A stretch of 64,000 nucleotides of DNA from Megaleporinus macrocephalus (lineage: Eukaryota; Chordata; Actinopteri; Characiformes; Anostomidae). Of the stretch, positions 1-10,760 are shown piece by piece. Positions within the stretch are counted from its first letter, which is position 1. Each line of letters starts with the position of its first letter. The notes beneath the pieces were generated by a model. That model saw only the letters and a list, made by a program, of their open reading frames with translations, had not been told where the DNA came from and searched no databases. The stretch spans positions 5,678,986 through 5,742,985 of the forward strand of contig CM038721.1 of the NCBI GenBank assembly GCA_021613375.1, in the 5' to 3' direction. The position numbers and the translations under genes were made by a program.

Positions 1-263
1 GCTAGGCTTCCTGTTTCAGCCGCATATACACCCATTGAACATGAATGTAGTTTAGTACAATGTAAATATATTAAAGAAGCATATCTGTTACTACTGAACA
101 TTAACATGTGTTTCATGGAGCAGAAGATATGATGACAAGTTGTCTATAAGTATTGTAATGAAGTCAGACTTCAAAGACATGTTATCAATAATCTTTACTG
201 AAATGTAAAGGTACATGAATGAAAACAAACTGAAATAAAACAGGAGAAACGAGACTATGTTTA

Positions 264-1296
264 AAATGTAAGGAGTAGAAAGTACAGATAATGGAGTGTA
301 AACGTAAGGAGTAGAAAGTACAGATAATGGAGTGTAAATATAAGGAGTAGAAAGTACAGATAATGGAGTGTAAACGTAAGGAGTAGAAAGTACAGATAAT
401 GGAGTGTAAATGTAAGGAGTAGAAAGTACAGATAATGGAGTGTAAATGTAAGGAGTAGAAAGTACAGATAATGGAGTGTAAACGTAAGGAGTAGAAAGTA
501 CAGATAATGGAGTGTAAATGTAAGGAGTAGAAAGTACAGATAATGGAGTGTAAATGTAAGGAGTAGAAAGTACTGATAATGGAGTGTAAATGTAAGGAGT
601 AGAAAGTACAGATAATGGAATGTAAATATAAGGAGTAGAAAGTACAGATAATGGAGTGTAAATGTAAGGAGTAGAAAGTACAGATAATGGAGTGTAAATG
701 TAAGGAGTAGAAAGTACTGATAATGGAGTGTAAATGTAAGGAGTAGAAAGTACAGATAATGGAATGTAAATATAAGGAGTAGAAAGTACAGATAATGGAA
801 TGTAAATATAAGGAGTAGAAAGTACAGATAATGGAGTGTAAATGTAAGTAGTAGAAAGTACAGATAATGGAGTGTAAATGTAAGGAGTAGAAAGTACTGA
901 TAATGGAGTGTAAATGTAAGGAGTAGAAAGTACTGATAATGGAGTGTAAATGTAAGGAGTAAAAAGTACTGATAATGGAGTGTAAATGTAAGGAGTAGAA
1001 AGTACTGATAATGGAGTGTAAATATAAGGAGTAGAAAGTACTGATAATGGAGTGTAAATGTAAGGAGTAGAAAGTACTGATAATGGAGTGTAAATATAAG
1101 GAGTAGAAAGTACTAATAATGAAGTGTAAATGTAATGAGTAGAAAGTACAGATAATGGAGTGTAAATGTAAGGAGTAGAAAGTACTGATAATGAAGTGTA
1201 AATGTAAGGAGTAGAAAGTACTAATAATGGAGTGTAAATGTAAAGAGTAGAAAGTACTGATAATGGAGTGTAAATGTAAGGAGTAGAAGTAAAAAG
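264..1296. repeat. 36-bp minisatellite, about 28 copies
   Basis: A head-to-tail array of a 36-base unit containing GGAGTAGAAAGTACAGATAA. Unit starts are spaced exactly 36 bases apart (for example 305 and 341). The units differ by single bases (acagata or actgata, aacgtaa or aatgtaa or aatataa), and the variants are interspersed, which suggests repeated expansion. The sequence entering the array (from about 255, acgagactatgtttaaaatgta) and leaving it matches the interior and right end of the hAT-like MITE seen complete at 58055-58555. The array therefore looks like an internal expansion of such an element. No coding potential. Confidence 0.95.
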
Positions 1297-1394
1297 TAAT
1301 CTGAAAAATAATTACTCCAGTAAAGTATAAATAACCAACATTTCTACTTAAGTAAGGTTTTGAAGTATTTGTACTTCATTACTCGACACCTCTG
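1297..1394. mobile_element. Right end of an hAT-like MITE
   Basis: This stretch, which ends in TTGTACTTCATTACTCGACA followed by CCTCTG, closely parallels the right end of the complete 501-bp MITE at 58055-58555 (TTGTACTTCATTACTTACCA then CCTCT). The array of 36-bp units directly precedes it. The matching left terminus is not recognisable in the first 260 bases, so the copy is truncated or too diverged to bound. Confidence 0.7.
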
Positions 1395-2620
1395 TTAATA
1401 ATAACAATGGCTTTAAGCTGCTGTGTTATAAGTCCTGTATTAACAGTTGGATGTAATTACCTCACTTCACTTAAGGTCTATAATGACCTGGTATAAACAC
1501 TGCTTATTCACAGTGTCTATAATGTTCTTATGAACAGATATAATACCCAAAATTGTCTGTTGTTGTGGTCTGTTGTGATCCAGAAAATACACTAGAACCT
1601 GTTATAGTATGTTATAATGCATGTTGTATATTTACAACATTTGTATAGATAGATGTTATATTGCAATATATATAGGTATATAATGTATGTTATGCAACAC
1701 CCTACTAATACATTCATAATGCATTATAAATACATGGTTCATGGAAAGTGTTACCAAGATTGAAGATGTTTTAGGCAGTTTTTTGCCAGCTAGTCTTTAT
1801 TTTTAATCAGGTTAGTGGTGTTAATATCATCTAAGTGAAGAGATCTCGGCCAATACATCAGAACTGCGGCTATTGAGAGCGATATTTATTGCTTGGTTCT
1901 TTACTAGAGCTATCGTTTGCTTGGTGATATCTAAGAAATATGACAAACAGTCTAAGTGACTTATTCTGTCTTTTGGTACAGATGGACCCAGAGTTAACCC
2001 CTATCATGGCCCTTGTCACCGTATGCCAGCAAGTGTTACTCGTTTCAGAGGTAACAAGAGACCGGACCAAAGAATAAGACGACACTGTGGTCATTATTTA
2101 TGGACAAACCTGATCAAATGACAGGGAGGAGCACATACTGCCTGTCGCTGCAATACACGGTTCCCCGCTTGGACATATGGCTCTGGGATATAATGTTTAC
2201 ATTATGTGGTTCTTTAATCTCACCAAAGGTTCTTGTGGCGGGGTTCTTTACAGAAGACCCTAGATCCATTTAAAGGGCCTTCACTGGAGCTTTTTTAGGC
2301 CTTCGTCTTTCACTGATCAGTAATAATTAATTCCATTTATTGAAAGTTTATTGGTCAGCATGAGGAGCTGAGACGGATAGAACCAGGACATATGGTGCGA
2401 TTAGTCACAGAACAGCCGGACTCTAGGAGGACCCATAGCAACCTCTGGCAGTATCCAGGGATGAATGTCGGTCTTGTGAGATCCGATACCCAAAGCCTGT
2501 CAGATATGCTTCTGTTCCCATAGTGACCCCACCCAGGTCAGTGTGCTAACATTTGGTGCCCTCCTGTTGTGGGAGCAGGTCAATCCAGTAATCCAGAGTA
2601 ACCCAACCTGGATTGTACAG
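1395..2620. other. No gene recognised
   Basis: AT-rich sequence with no credible coding region. A stretch near 1550-1640 (tgttgtgatccagaaaatac) recurs near 4065-4130, so at least that part is a dispersed repeat. The remainder is not assigned. Confidence 0.6.
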
Positions 2621-2624
2621 CCCT

Positions 2625-3745
2625 GTTTCCACAAATGTTGGGACGCTGTTCAGAATGTAATGAAATAATAGAATGAAATGAAACTGTTATTTAACTGAAA
2701 CTAGTAGGGTTGTTGAAAAATAGCTATTATGAATTTGATGCCAGCAACATGTTTCTAAAAGGTTGGGACAGAAGCAGCAGAGACCTTTTTAGCTGGAACA
2801 TCTCACAGCTGGAACATCTCACAGCTAATTAGGATCATTAAACAGGTCATTAACATGACTCAGTATAAAAAGAGCCTCCCAGAGAGACAAGGAGAACATT
2901 TCTCACTGTGTAGATTATCATCACTTACAGTACATCAGAGGTCACTAATAGGTGGACCGCGGTCCGGGTCTGGACCCAGACGTTGTCCAATGCGAACCCA
3001 AGCTGATAATCTATTGAGAGCAAATACATTTTGAAAGGGTTTAAGCGTTAAAATTATTTTAAGCAGTGGAGCTTTTCTCGTCTTTACGGTAAGCAGGCTT
3101 TGCGGCACATTAACCTCACAGACCAATCGTCTGCGTTGTAAGATCACCAAAGGCTTCTCAGCCAATTAGATCTGTGCATATTTAGGAGTGCAGCGCGCGC
3201 ACACAGACGAGGTACGAAGCTTGTTTTTTCTTCAAATGAGGAAAAATGCATTTATAAGAAGTTCATAAATAATTCATTCAGTTCAGCATTTAAACAGTAA
3301 ATATACTGAAATATACTGAACGGTATGTGTGACTTCAGTAAACAGGATACACCACTGAATCAGAACACACGTTAGAAATGATGAGGGTCCGGACCTTGAC
3401 CTGAGGAAATCTCTTCTAATTGGACCGTACTGAACTCTAATTAAATACCCCTGCACTGCATAATATAATTAAACGATTCAGAGAATCTGGAGAAATGTAA
3501 GAATAAGAACCAAAACCACTACCGGATGGTGGTGATCTTCGGACCCTCAGACAGCACTGCATTAAAAATAATCGCTGCATGGGCTCAGGAACACTTCTCA
3601 CAAACGCAAGTTAAAACTCTACCACGCAAACAAGAAACCAGATGCAACCAGATACAGAAACAGAAACAGACGCTCTGGGCCTGAACTCAGTTAAGATGGA
3701 CTGAACTACAGCAATCGTCTCCTCAGTTCCCAAACACGTACAGAG
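2625..3745. mobile_element. DNA-transposon remnant, split by a younger insertion
   Basis: The stretch starts with GTTTCCACAAATGTTGGGAC and continues beyond 3454 with text such as ATCTTCGGACCCTCAGACAG and GCATGGGCTCAGGAACACTT. I recall these as internal sequence of a widespread fish DNA transposon, probably Tc1/mariner-like. No intact reading frame remains. The 518-bp element at 2936-3453 interrupts it. Fragments of the same text (AAACTCTACCACACAAAGAA, TCTGGGCCTGAACT) return near 4160-4300 and 5210-5330, so local copies exist. The family name is an inference. Confidence 0.55.
2936..3453. mobile_element. hAT-like non-autonomous element, copy 1 (518 bp)
   Basis: It begins CAGAGGTCACTAATAGGTGG and ends CTAATTAAATACCCCTG, the same termini as the copies at 48538-49247 (inverted) and 49803-50752. 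Read inward from both ends the termini start CAGAGGT and CAGGGGT, which fits the CAGRGG hAT pattern. The flanking 8-mers are cagtacat (2928-2935) and cactgcat (3454-3461), identical at 6 of 8 positions, consistent with a decayed 8-bp target-site duplication. It interrupts an older transposon remnant. No coding capacity. Confidence 0.75.
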
Positions 3746-4326
3746 TGTTGTTCATCTGTCTATGTCCTTGTTAACGTTGCCCTGTCATAGCCATGTGCGT
3801 CTGTTTGTGTTTTGGTCACGTGTCCGTCCTTGTCTCCACCCCTCACCTGTTTCTAGTCTGCGTCTCTTCCCAGTGTGCCCAGGTGTTCCATGTTGTATGT
3901 CTCTATGTATACCCTCTGTTTGCTCCCAGTCTTTGTCTTGTATTCATTCATTGTATTCATGTTGCAAGCCCGTCATAGTATTCTTTGTATGTGGTCAGTC
4001 CATCATGTCCAATCGGCCGTGATGTTTCTAGTCAGTGGTCTATGTTGTTCTGTTGCTGTTGTGGTCAGTTGTGATCCAGAAAATATACTAGAACCTTATT
4101 TTAGTCTGTTATAGCACATTGCATCATTTACCTTTACAACATGTGTAGATGTAAAGAGGTTCAAAATGTACCACACAAAGAAGAAACCAGATGTAACCAG
4201 ATCCAGAAACAGCGTCGCCGCTTTCTCTGGGCCTGAACTCAGTTAAGATGGACTGAACTACAGCAATTGTCTCCTCAGTTCCCAAACACTTACAGAGTGT
4301 TATATTCTAGAACCTTATTATAGTGT
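3746..4326. repeat. Dispersed repeat, locally duplicated
   Basis: The sequence from about 3750 (tctatgtccttgttaacgtt, gtgtgcccaggtgttcc, ctcccagtctttgt, gtccatcatgtcca) recurs at 5335-5600 with small differences. The part from 4097 (agaaccttattttagtctgttatagc) recurs at 4309-4334, where the transposon at 4335-5160 splits it. Overlapping short open frames here are spurious: they differ between the two copies and have no recognisable domain. The repeat family is not identified. Confidence 0.7.
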
Positions 4327-4334
4327 GTTATAGC

Positions 4335-5160
4335 TAGAGATGGAAAGATCGATCGGCTATGTATCGGTATCGGCCGATTTTTAATAAAAAATATGTGTTC
4401 GGTGATTGGCCGATATTTCTCTAACTTAGCCGATACCGAGAGCCGATCGATGGCGTTTATAAAATTAGCTTAATTTCTGTATTTACAGCTAGCGTTTCAT
4501 TGAAACCCCCTCCGGCCAGCTCCCTGCAATTCCTATCTGAACCACTAGGTGGAAATACATATCCTTTCATTTTCCACAGACTGACTAAAGCAGCAGTCTC
4601 GCGAGAACAGTTTGCGTATGTCGTCCGTCTGGCAGTGTTTTAAAGTATGTGACTCAGACTCATCCAGGGCGTTTTGTAAAACTAGTAAAATCAACGTGTC
4701 TCGTGGGGGAACTAAGACATTTAACACTAATAATCTGATACGCCACTTAAGAGTACACCACGCGGCTGGACACAGTAAGTATCAGCAAACAGCAGAGCTA
4801 GCACGCACAGCTAGCACAAACAAATAACCCAGAACACCGTGCAGACCAGATCTGACGGGTACGAACAGAACAGCAGCAACAATTCAAGATCTACATTTAA
4901 CGATTGCAGTTTTTTGTTTCAAATAACAGTCTGTGTTTAATGACTACAGTTTTGGCTGCATTTATCTTCTTTCGTTTTAAATGAAGGGTCTAAATTTAAT
5001 GATTGCAGTATTCGCAATTTTTTTTTTTTTTACTACACATGAGCTTGTTAAAAATGGTAATAATAAACCTGTTCAGATCAGGTTTCATGACTTGCTTGCG
5101 CTAATAACTACATGTAGCCTGCCGTGGCATATAGCCCCGCCCTCGACCGGTATCGGTATA
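4335..5160. mobile_element. hAT-type element with BED-finger remnant and perfect 8-bp TSD
   Basis: An 826-bp insertion flanked by GTTATAGC at 4327-4334 and 5161-5168. The empty-site sequence is visible nearby: tctgttatagcacattgcat (from 4106) shows the uninterrupted join of the two flanks. The ends are rich in cggtatcgg motifs but do not form a clean long terminal inverted repeat. An interior fragment on the + strand resembles a BED zinc finger. An 8-bp target duplication together with a BED finger fits the hAT superfamily. Internally deleted and non-autonomous. Confidence 0.8.
4612..4827 (+). pseudogene. BED-type zinc-finger fragment of an hAT transposase
   Basis: The frame reads SSVWQCFKVCDSDSSRAFCK, then NVSRGGTKTFNTNNLIRHLR and VHH. 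This is the layout of a BED finger: aromatic SVW start, C-x2-C region, SRGG turn, N-x-L-x-x-H-L-x3-H end. The second cysteine of the expected C-x2-C pair is replaced (CKTS), so zinc binding is probably lost. The frame stops soon after the finger and no RNase-H-like catalytic region follows. It is a relic of the enclosing hAT element rather than a host ZBED gene. Confidence 0.7.
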
Positions 5161-5898
5161 GTTATAGCACATTACATAATTTACATTTGCAACATTTGTA
5201 GATGTAAAGTGGTTAAAACTCTACCACACAAAGAAGAAACCAGATATAACCAGATTCAGAAACAGCACCGCCGCTTTCTCTGGGCCTGAACTACAGCAAT
5301 CATCTCCTCAGTTCCCAAACACTTACAGAGTATTGTTTGGACCAAAGCTGATTCTTGTTCTTCTGTCTATGTCCTTGTTAATTTTGCCCTGGCATAGCCT
5401 CACCTGTTCCTAGTCTGTGTCTCCTCCCAGTGTGCCCAGGTGTTCTCTATATATACCCTCTGTGTTTGCTCCCAGTCTTTGTAATGTATTCATTCATTGT
5501 ATTCATGTTGCGAGTCCAACATAGTATTCTTAGTATGTGATAAGTCCATCATGTCCAGTCTGTGATGTTTCTATTCAGTAGACTATGTTGTTCTGTTTCC
5601 TGTTCTACGTTCTTCTAGTCGCCCAGTTTATGGTTTTTTTTTTTACATAGTATTTCTCGTTCTATTTTTTATCAGACGTGGCTGGAGCACTCGCAAGCTT
5701 TTGGCAAAGACGGGATTTTAATAAACAGACGGACGAGTAGAGAAACAGAGCTAACAACACTACCATACAATGACTGACAAAGACTGAGGGTATAAATAAC
5801 AAAGACTAACAAGGGGGAACAGGTGACGGGGCTAGGGCGGAGACAAGGAGCACCTGATCAAAACAAATACCACGCGGACATGACAGGACGTAAACAAG
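5161..5898. repeat. Dispersed repeat, second copy, plus unassigned sequence
   Basis: The first part is the continuation of the repeat split by the hAT-type element. It parallels 4107-4300 and 3730-4080, but with a deletion (about 5280) that removes part of the first copy's text. From about 5640 the sequence (tcagacgtggctggagca, gacaaagactgagggtataaa, caggtgacggggctaggg) has the flavour of a transposon interior, but I cannot assign it. No gene. Confidence 0.55.
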
Positions 5899-6431
5899 AG
5901 GTGTGTCTGAAATCGCCTACTGGTCAGTAGGTACTAGATTAGAGTCAGTACGTGCTGCTCGAGAGGTAGACTAGTAGATAATATCAGTAGGTGAGTTTTA
6001 GTACCACACAATCTCGAACGTACTACGTCCACCGTATTGCCAGTGTCCTGTGACACAAGACGTCAGACCACCACCGTAAAAGTCCTGCTATTCATTTAAA
6101 TGCTCGTTTACTGACAGATTCAGATCTTTTAGTGACTCTGATCTGTGTTTTTATCTGATTAAGTATCAGACGGTGTGGAGCTGTAGCTCAGAGAAGATGA
6201 AACGGGAGGAATGTAATCATTGTTTATCTCAGCAGTAGCGCTAACTCCTGTAGCAGCAGTTCACTAGCAGTAGCTACGTACACACAGCCGACGTTCAGCT
6301 TTACACCGTTTATTTACTCCACTCTGAATTCATCCACGACTCCAGGTGAATCATGGGATACACAGTGTGCTGTGCCTCGCCTACTGATTTACTACTGAGT
6401 AGTAGCTAAGTAGGCAATTTCGGACGCACCT
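5899..6431. mobile_element. Non-autonomous TIR element (about 533 bp)
   Basis: The left end reads AGGTGTGTCTGAAATCGCCT; the right end read inward is AGGTGCGTCCGAAATTGCCT, giving a TIR of at least 20 bases with three mismatches. The bases AAG flank both sides (5896-5898 and 6432-6434), a possible 3-bp target duplication. That would suit PIF/Harbinger, but three bases can match by chance. No protein is encoded. Confidence 0.65.
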
Positions 6432-7285
6432 AAGGACTTAGACAGAGGAGTTGTGCTGGCATTAAATTCTAAATAGGCCTATATTTCAGTTTCTATGCAC
6501 TATTTTCATTGAATTTTTTTATAATCGTCACGTCATTCCATGCTGTTTACATTTGGATACGGGGTTGTACATCAAATTAGCATTTTCCATGATACGGCTC
6601 CCTTTTAGGTCAGCCGTCGGAAAGAGAAAGAACAGCCTCGTGCCAATTGCTGGCCTTGACATCCGTCCCATATATTCGACTCCAATCACCCGTGATTCCT
6701 CACAGCCTTGAAGGCGAGAATAGCTGGCGGCGGTTCAAGCTTGGCTGAAATTCCTCCTGCTTCTACTCTGGCTGACACTTCTAGCCGGACCTGCGGCATG
6801 TTTGCCCTCCTGCACCTCTTGCGCCATATCTGGCTTTGTCTGGGGCTATTCTTATTTCTCAATAGGAGTTTTCTCTGGCGCACGGTCTGCAGTAGCTTCT
6901 TTGTGTGGCTCACGCCCAAGCGCTTCAAAATGGGCCATGTGGCCTCATGTTTGGACAGAAAGCTCAGTGGAATAGCGCGGCCAGCCCTTTTCCCACCCCA
7001 CCCTGCGTCCGGCTCCTTCTGCAGAAACCCGTTGCCCGTGCTGGGTGGACCTCGTCCTGGACTTTCTATTGTCTCTCTGGGCCCCAGGGAAGGTCAGAGA
7101 TCAAGTGGGACATGCTGGATCTATTGTTTTCTCAAATGGATCTCAAATTAAACATGAAGAATACCCCACCTGTGGGGATGACTGTACCGGATGAGTCTGC
7201 TAGGGCCGTCCAAATGCAGATGTCATCTAATCAAGGCTGAGTTCTGTAATTTATTTTTTGCTCACAGTCACAGTCTTCACATTCA
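6432..7285. other. Unassigned, with short open frames on both strands
   Basis: Open frames of 147 codons (6708-7151, +) and 80 codons (6686-6928, -) overlap in a less AT-rich patch. Neither has a recognisable domain, and neither has splice-site support. The minus-strand frame has a basic start and a proline-rich tail (KLEPPPAILAFKAVR) and may be a transposon-protein relic. I do not call either a gene. Confidence 0.4.
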
Positions 7286-7289
7286 CAAT

Positions 7290-7900
7290 TCCAGCTTATG
7301 CCAAAGATGTTTATTGGGATGCAGTAAAGACCCTTTCCAAAGCCCCCCCCACCTCCTTCACCAAACCTCATTGTTGACACAATGCATTCCGTAGTTGGTG
7401 TTCTCCTGGATTCATTCACCAAACCCAGATTACTTTATCAGACTTCCAGATAGTGAAGCGTGATCTATCACTCCAGAGAACACGTTTCTGCTGCTCCAGG
7501 GTCCAGTGGTGGTGTTTACACCCCTCCAGCCGACGCTTGGCATTGCACATAGTGATCTTACGCTTGTATGCAGCTGCTTGACCATGGAGGGCCATTTCTT
7601 CATTTCTTCCAAGCTCCTGACTCACATGTGTTTTTGTGCTAATGTTGTTTCTGGAGGCAGTTTGGAGCTTGGCACCGCAGAGGTTTGCTGATTTCTATGT
7701 GCTGTACCCACTCTGTGGGTTTGTATAGTCTACCACCTTGTAGCTAAGCTGTCGTTGCTACTACACACTTCCAGTTCATAATAATTGCACTAACAGTTGT
7801 CTAGGGCAGCTCTAGCAGCTGATTTGTTAAACAGGTGGCGTCCTATGGCACTGATTTCCAGTTCAGTACGAGAACAATATCAGCTGTAGCAAAATTCAAA
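7290..7900 (-). pseudogene. Tc1-like transposase remnant
   Basis: The reverse strand carries broken Tc1-type transposase. One frame reads WTLEQQKRVLWSDRSRFTIW around 7450-7510, matching the pattern W-T-x-E-x-W-K-x-V-L-(F/W)-S-D-E-S-x-F at the second catalytic aspartate. Here the residue after D is R rather than E, and the region beyond is frameshifted (ECIVSTMRFGEGGGGGFG). Upstream coding parts appear as AKRRLEG and the PLVxHGQAAAY-like segment. Several frame breaks show it is dead. Termini were not located. Confidence 0.8.
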
Positions 7901-8139
7901 CATGTAAGACTGTAAACTAAAGCTACTTTTTCATTTAAAAGTAAAAAAAAAAGTTTGTGGTCCTTATTTCATTTAAATTCACAAGACTTAATCTGAAATC
8001 TGCGTCGAGTCCATATGTCTCTTGAGTCCTACTTTCTAGCTAGTACGTATGCCAACTTATTTTAATTTTAAGTTTAATAAAATCTAAATTTGATGGCAGC
8101 CAAGCTAATTTACACTTAATTTACAATTATATATTTGCA

Positions 8140-8369
8140 ATTATTAGTCCAAAAGTATCCAGACAGTCCTTTTAATGTGTGATAAAAGCTATTTTTAGGT
8201 GTTTGAAAAACAATGACCAATAAAATAGGCCCTCTAAGGCAGCCATACATGAGCCTGAGGTCACCATTGCCAATGCCAAGCATGGGCTAGAGGTGTATAA
8301 AGCCCCCTGGAGCTTGGTTGTGGAGCAGAGACACCAGTCCATCCAGTACTTATGGGACATCCTCACAGC
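8140..8369 (+). pseudogene. Tc1-like transposon remnant, 5' of a minisatellite
   Basis: It begins with a terminal-repeat-like AGTCCAAAAGTATCCAGACA and contains CATACATGAGCCTGAGGTCA and AATGCCAAGCATGGGCTAGA, which I recognise as Tc1-like transposase sequence on the + strand. It is frameshifted. It passes into the 53/54-bp array at about 8370, and Tc1 3' sequence resumes after the array at about 9150. Confidence 0.65.
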
Positions 8370-9155
8370 AATGTTTACCATTAGTACCTGACCTCACTAA
8401 GACTCAATCAAATCCTCACAGCAATGTTTACCATTAGTACCTGACCTCAATAAAACTCAATCAAATCCTCACAGCAATGTTCAACATCAGTGCCTGACCT
8501 CACTAATACTCGATCAAATCATTGCAGCAATATACATCAGTACCCAACCTCACTAATACTCAATCAAATTTTCACAGCAATGTACCAGCATCAGTACCTG
8601 ACCTCACTAACCCTCAATCAAATCCTCACAGCAATGTTCAACATCAGTACCTGACCTCACTAATACTCAATCAAATCATCACAGCAATGTTCAACATCAG
8701 TACCTGACCTCACTAATACTCAATCAAATTCTCACAGCAATGTACATCAGTACCTGACCCCACTAATACTTAATCAAATCCTCACAGCAATGTTTACTAT
8801 CAGTACCAGACCTCACTAATGCTCAATCAAATCCTCACAGCAGTGTTCCAACATCAGTACCTTACCTCACTAATACTCAATCAAATCCTCACAGCAATGT
8901 TCCAACATCAGTACCTGACCTCACTAATACTCAATCAAATCCTCATAGCAATGTTCCAACATCAGTACCTGACCTCACTAATACTCAATCAATTCCTCAC
9001 AGCAGTGTTTCAACATCAGTACCTGACCTTACTAACACTCAATCAAATCCTCACAGCAATGTTCACCATCAGTACCTGACCTCATTAATACTGAATCAAA
9101 TCCTTACCTGACCTCACTAATACTCAATCAAATCCTCACACTAATGTTCCAGTAT
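8370..9155. repeat. 53/54-bp minisatellite inside a Tc1-like remnant, about 14-15 copies
   Basis: Units contain CATCAGTACCTGACCTCACT and AATCAAATCCTCACAGCAAT. Successive tcctcac or tcatcac starts are 53 bases apart; units with gttccaacatc add one base. The unit matches Tc1-like transposase 3' coding text (the CAACATCAGTGCCTGACCTC and CCCACAGCAATGTTCC stretches of that family), and bona fide Tc1 3' sequence follows at 9149. Translations are repetitive low-complexity artefacts. Confidence 0.9.
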
Positions 9156-9290
9156 CTAGTGTAAAGCCTTCCCAGAAGAGTAGAGACTATTACTGCAGCC
9201 AAATTTCTATTAACACCCTTCACTTCAGAAGAAACGCTGGATGAGCAGGTGTCTATAATGTAAATTGAAGTCAAATAAAGTCAGAGCACT
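9149..9290 (+). mobile_element. Tc1-like 3' remnant after the minisatellite
   Basis: The sequence TAAAGCCTTCCCAGAAGAGT followed by agagactattactgcagcc is typical of the 3' end of Tc1-like elements in fish (ESLPRRVEAVIAAK-type coding text). It ends near gagcaggtgtctataatg. It supplies the downstream half of the element in which the 53/54-bp array sits. Confidence 0.65.
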
Positions 9291-9307
9291 TCTTTTTCAG
9301 CATTAGA

Positions 9308-9337
9308 GAGCAGGCAGGCAGGCAGGCAGGCAGGCAG
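9308..9337. repeat. (CAGG)n microsatellite
   Basis: About seven tandem CAGG/GGCA units in otherwise unremarkable sequence. Confidence 0.9.
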
Positions 9338-9599
9338 ACGGTGAGCTGCCAAATGCAAACTCATTATGAGGTGTGTTCTCTTGGAGCTTTTTTGTCTGGG
9401 AGAAGGAAACATGATCCAAGCAACAGCCACTGTGAAAGCAGAGGCCTCTGTCAGCAACCCAATCTGAAAGGATCAGCCCTTCCTGACTGGGGCTAGGCAG
9501 CAGGTTCGCTCATTAATGACCAAGAGCTGAAGGAAACACGAGACTGATTAACCCTTGGACGGCTACAGTGATGACATGCTATTCTATTTGAATTGCGTA

Positions 9600-9870
9600 G
9601 ATAGATATCGTTGGCTGTCTGTGTTTGTCAATTCCATTGCAGCAACTGGTGTTTACATAGTGTGGAATGCTTAGGATGAATGGACCAATAGAAATGACAC
9701 ATCACTTGGAAAAAATTCTGGTTCCATTGACTTACATTAAAAGTAGAGTATATCATAGCCCTCTGTTGTAAAGTTACTGTTTCGGACATATGGCTGTACA
9801 GACAACAATAACTTCTTATTAAATTCAAATCATAAAACATTTCTACTACATGCAAATGTGGTAAAAGCTT
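9600..9870. repeat. MITE-family fragment
   Basis: Shares the stretch TTCCATTGACTTACATTAAA and the phrase aatggaccaatagaaatga with the MITE at 44007-44225 and with 61210-61400. It is a degraded copy with no bounded termini. Confidence 0.55.
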
Positions 9871-9879
9871 AGAAAGGTT

Positions 9880-10275
9880 TACTACTGTGAAAGGCCTTAG
9901 ACACCTAAGCTGATAGTTTAAAAGCCTTTATCTGATCAATAAGAGTATGTCCACCAGATGAACACCAGATCTGATTAGAACAGATGTAAATAATCATACA
10001 TACAATACAAAGTATCATGAATATGTTATTGTGAGAGAAGTAGATCAGATCTTGAGCTCCAGAAGAACAAAGTGTAGTTCCAGATTTCTCCTGGATGCCC
10101 CAGACATTGTATGAATGTGTTCAGTTCCTTCAGCAGCAATCTTGATTTAGCTTAATGAAGTACTGAGCAGTCAAAGCAGGTATTAGATGAGAACTGTAAA
10201 TAATACTAGGTTGTTTAGGAGAAGCTTAAATAAACACACTGACGTATGGAAAAGCACTACCTACTCTATTAATAC
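9880..10275. repeat. Fragment of a mariner-like element family
   Basis: Shares long stretches (TTCCAGATTTCTCCTGGATG, TGAAGTACTGAGCAGTCAAA, GTATTAGATGAGAACTGTAA) with the bounded element at 29243-30044 and with 61900-62280, and inverted with 44650-44960. Incomplete copy; no coding frame. Confidence 0.7.
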
Positions 10276-10379
10276 TGATTAATATTTAAATAATAAAGTG
10301 TTTGGTGAGTAAATAAAAGCTTTCTGTCTGGAAACAATGCTTTGTATATATAATTATGTTCCCAAGCGCCTAAAATTTT

Positions 10380-10760
10380 ATGTATTTATGTTTATTTACA
10401 ATTCTACAATTACAGACTGTAGCTCATCTGATACTCTGTATATCAATCAATCAATCAATTATCAAATTTCACTTACCACCACAGAGTAGATATTATTAAG
10501 GAGGTGGGTCATTCTTAGCACTGCAGTGACAATGACATGGTGGTGGTATGTCATTGGAGTGTTTAAACACTGTGTCCACTCACTGTCCACTCTATTAGAC
10601 ACTCCTACTACTTGCTGGTCCACCTTGTAGATGTAAAGTCAGAGACAGTAGCTGCTGCACAGTTTGTGTTCTCTAGTCCTTCATCAGTGGACACAGGTCG
10701 CCGCCCACAGGACACTGCTGTCTGGATAGTTTTGGTTAATAAACTTTTCTCAGTATATAT
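10380..10760. repeat. Dispersed repeat, forward copy
   Basis: Contains GAGTGTTTAAACACTGTGTC, CTATTAGACACTCCTAC and CACCTTGTAGATGTAAAGTC. The same text occurs inverted at 11420-11712 and 41720-42095 and partly at 34160-34310 and 48450-48530. At least five copies in the window make it a high-copy family, which I cannot name. An (ATCA)n microsatellite sits at 10441-10459. Confidence 0.75.

Noticed and set aside
264..1296. Regular array resembling a CRISPR repeat
   Set aside because: The units are contiguous with no unique spacers, and the context is eukaryotic. The same reasoning excludes the 26-, 32-, 37-, 53- and 79-bp arrays.
6708..7240. Overlapping + strand frames of 147 and 111 codons
   Set aside because: Low support: overlapping frames on both strands, no domain, and next to a dead Tc1 copy.
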